Part shown: positions 62,747 through 64,000 of the stretch, one piece after another
Layout: each line of letters opens with the position of its first letter
Position numbering within the stretch: position 1 is the stretch's first letter
Source of the DNA: Treponema sp. UBA1793
Lineage (GTDB): Bacteria > Spirochaetota > Spirochaetia > Treponematales > Treponemataceae
NCBI GenBank assembly: GCA_002314445.1
Contig: DCFX01000063.1
Location: forward strand, 1-64,000
DNA: 64,000 bases
Direction of reading: 5' to 3'
Notes under the pieces: generated by a model
The model's database searches: none
Told to the model about the DNA's origin: nothing
What the model saw: the letters and a program-made list of their open reading frames with translations, nothing else
Program-made: the position numbers and the translations under genes

Positions 62747-64000
62747 ATGTATACGAATATTGTAAAGAAGTCATTAGGGCTTCTTCTAGTTTATGCTGCT
62801 ATTATTGTCGGCATTTTTGTCCTTCAATTTAGAAGTGATTCAGTTATATCAGAAAAAATAGGAAATCTCCACGTGGCGCTTGCAGAGGCAAAGACTGATG
62901 ATGGAAAAGCGACACTGAAAAACAGGATGTCCGTGTCTTTTAACGGCATTTCATTTTTTTCAGATGATGAACACTCTGCGTCCGTTACTTATCTTGGAAA
63001 GAACTCCAGAAAAAATATTTCCCTTGTTTCCTGGGAGAAAAAGAGCCCGCTTTCCTGTGAATTTACATTTACCGACAATGTCATGCTCCGTTTTTCATTG
63101 ACAGATGAGACGAACAAGGCACATCTGTCCGTAAAAGCGGTCCTTCCGCCCGACGTTTTTGCTGTTTACCTGCCGTATCAGCTGCTGGGAGGTTCCACCG
63201 TCGTAAGCCAGACAGATACATATCTGCAGATTGACGTACACGGCAGCCAGTGGGAGCTGGCCGCCGCCGGTATGGATCCGAGCATGCTGGCCCTCACCGA
63301 TGATGCGGATACGGCTTCATACGCTTATTACGATAAAGCGAAGGCTTTTTCGTTTGAAGCTGCTGCGGAACTGGAAGGTGCCGATATTTCCGAATACAAT
63401 GATACGCTCAATGCATTTAAACAAAATCTTATAACGGCGTTTAATTCGCTTTCTCAGAATGCATCTTCTGTAACGGAACAGGAAGCCGTTTCCTTTGTTG
63501 CAGATATGGCGGAAAAGGGGCGTTATAATGAAGCCCTTGATGCAGTCCCGTCGTCATTTAAAAAAGGATTACAGCGCACATATCTTTCCGCGCCTTATTT
63601 CGATTCACTTTCCGCTATGTACAAGTCCCTTGACCGCCAGATGAATAATTACCGCGATATAATTGCGCAGAATACACTGGCTGCATTCGATGTTGCAGGA
63701 ATTTCCGACTATATGTACCTGCATCCGAAGTCAACAGCAGTAAAGACGCTGCTGGCAACCGGCGGAAGTGTTGATGAAGGTATCCTTACGGTCATGCAGG
63801 CAGCAAACATCCTGCGTACGTATAATGCGCTTTTCAGCAGGGACAACGAACTTGCTTCTGTCCTGCAGCCGGCAGTTGAGAAATGCGTTTCTAAAATAGA
63901 ATCGTCCTGCGCCATTGACGGGAAAAATATTACCGTTTCGGAAAACGGTACGTTCCTTTCCGTCATTCAGGCTGCGGCTGTCGGAGATGCGCTTATCCGC
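62747..64000 (+). CDS. Membrane-anchored protein, unknown, 3' end beyond the window
   Basis: An open frame of 418 codons running off the window. The N-terminus has one membrane segment (about 8-24, LGLLLVYAAIIVGIFVLQF) followed by a beta-rich domain and, from about residue 200, helices. No domain is recognised. It is divergent from the TPR lipoprotein. The start at 62747 is preferred over 62741 because it matches the promoter spacing of other leaderless genes here. Confidence 0.7.
   Translation, partial: MYTNIVKKSLGLLLVYAAIIVGIFVLQFRSDSVISEKIGNLHVALAEAKTDDGKATLKNRMSVSFNGISFFSDDEHSASVTYLGKNSRKNISLVSWEKKSPLSCEFTFTDNVMLRFSLTDETNKAHLSVKAVLPPDVFAVYLPYQLLGGSTVVSQTDTYLQIDVHGSQWELAAAGMDPSMLALTDDADTASYAYYDKAKAFSFEAAAELEGADISEYNDTLNAFKQNLITAFNSLSQNASSVTEQEAVSFVADMAEKGRYNEALDAVPSSFKKGLQRTYLSAPYFDSLSAMYKSLDRQMNNYRDIIAQNTLAAFDVAGISDYMYLHPKSTAVKTLLATGGSVDEGILTVMQAANILRTYNALFSRDNELASVLQPAVEKCVSKIESSCAIDGKNITVSENGTFLSVIQAAAVGDALIR

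Overview
The window looks like a chromosomal segment of a Treponema-like spirochaete, with medium confidence. The supports are a PheS alpha chain of the archaeal/eukaryotic type used by spirochaetes, FlgM, c-di-GMP proteins (active GGDEF, degenerate GGDEF, PilZ), a bactofilin next to an M23 peptidase, and many lipoproteins and secreted proteins without familiar domains. I saw no rRNA, tRNA, prophage, insertion sequence or CRISPR array. The content is mostly core metabolism, translation and envelope genes.

Layout. 1-4.9 kb: 5' end of metK (-), a small CBM48 protein, ftsK (-), a phosphofructokinase. 4.9-10.7 kb: an FMN alpha-hydroxy-acid dehydrogenase, then a glycerol operon (glpK, GlpA-like dehydrogenase, NAD/FAD oxidoreductase, DUF1667). 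10.8-18.7 kb: a minus-strand run from tatD through dus, a spirochaete protein, a diguanylate cyclase, rhomboid and two secreted proteins to pheS. 18.8-21.9 kb: M23 peptidase, bactofilin, YaaR-like and PSP1/YaaT-like genes. 21.9-30.7 kb: methyltransferase, proS, a secreted protein, degenerate GGDEF protein, GerMN protein, nfnAB-like pair. 30.8-36 kb: an outer-membrane-type protein and a large lipoprotein, then a repeat-rich zone around an HU-like/DUF4469 gene. 36-42.6 kb: tex, PilZ, a symporter, an orphan gene and mgtC. 42.8-46.2 kb: a sugar ABC transporter behind tandem LacI-type operators. 46.3-52.8 kb: rsmI, flgM, alcohol-dehydrogenase-like, a SpoU methyltransferase, HDOD and others. 52.8-58.2 kb: lspA, mtnN, luxS, DUF1538, PII-like, birA. 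58.2-64 kb: a coiled-coil protein, TraB/PrgY, a TPR lipoprotein and a truncated membrane-anchored protein.

How genes work together: metK, mtnN and luxS belong to the S-adenosylmethionine cycle. The glycerol operon plus phosphofructokinase and the Nfn-like complex fit anaerobic fermentation. M23 plus bactofilin fits cell-shape control.

The most striking pattern is in gene starts. Thirteen genes have a sigma70-type -10 box ending only 5-8 bases before the start codon and no Shine-Dalgarno sequence, mostly with a -35 box at 16-18 bases. This predicts widespread leaderless transcription beside ordinary Shine-Dalgarno genes. The second notable feature is an unexplained 23-bp periodic array, a REP-like repeat family and a MITE-like element in the intergenic zones near 35-43 kb.
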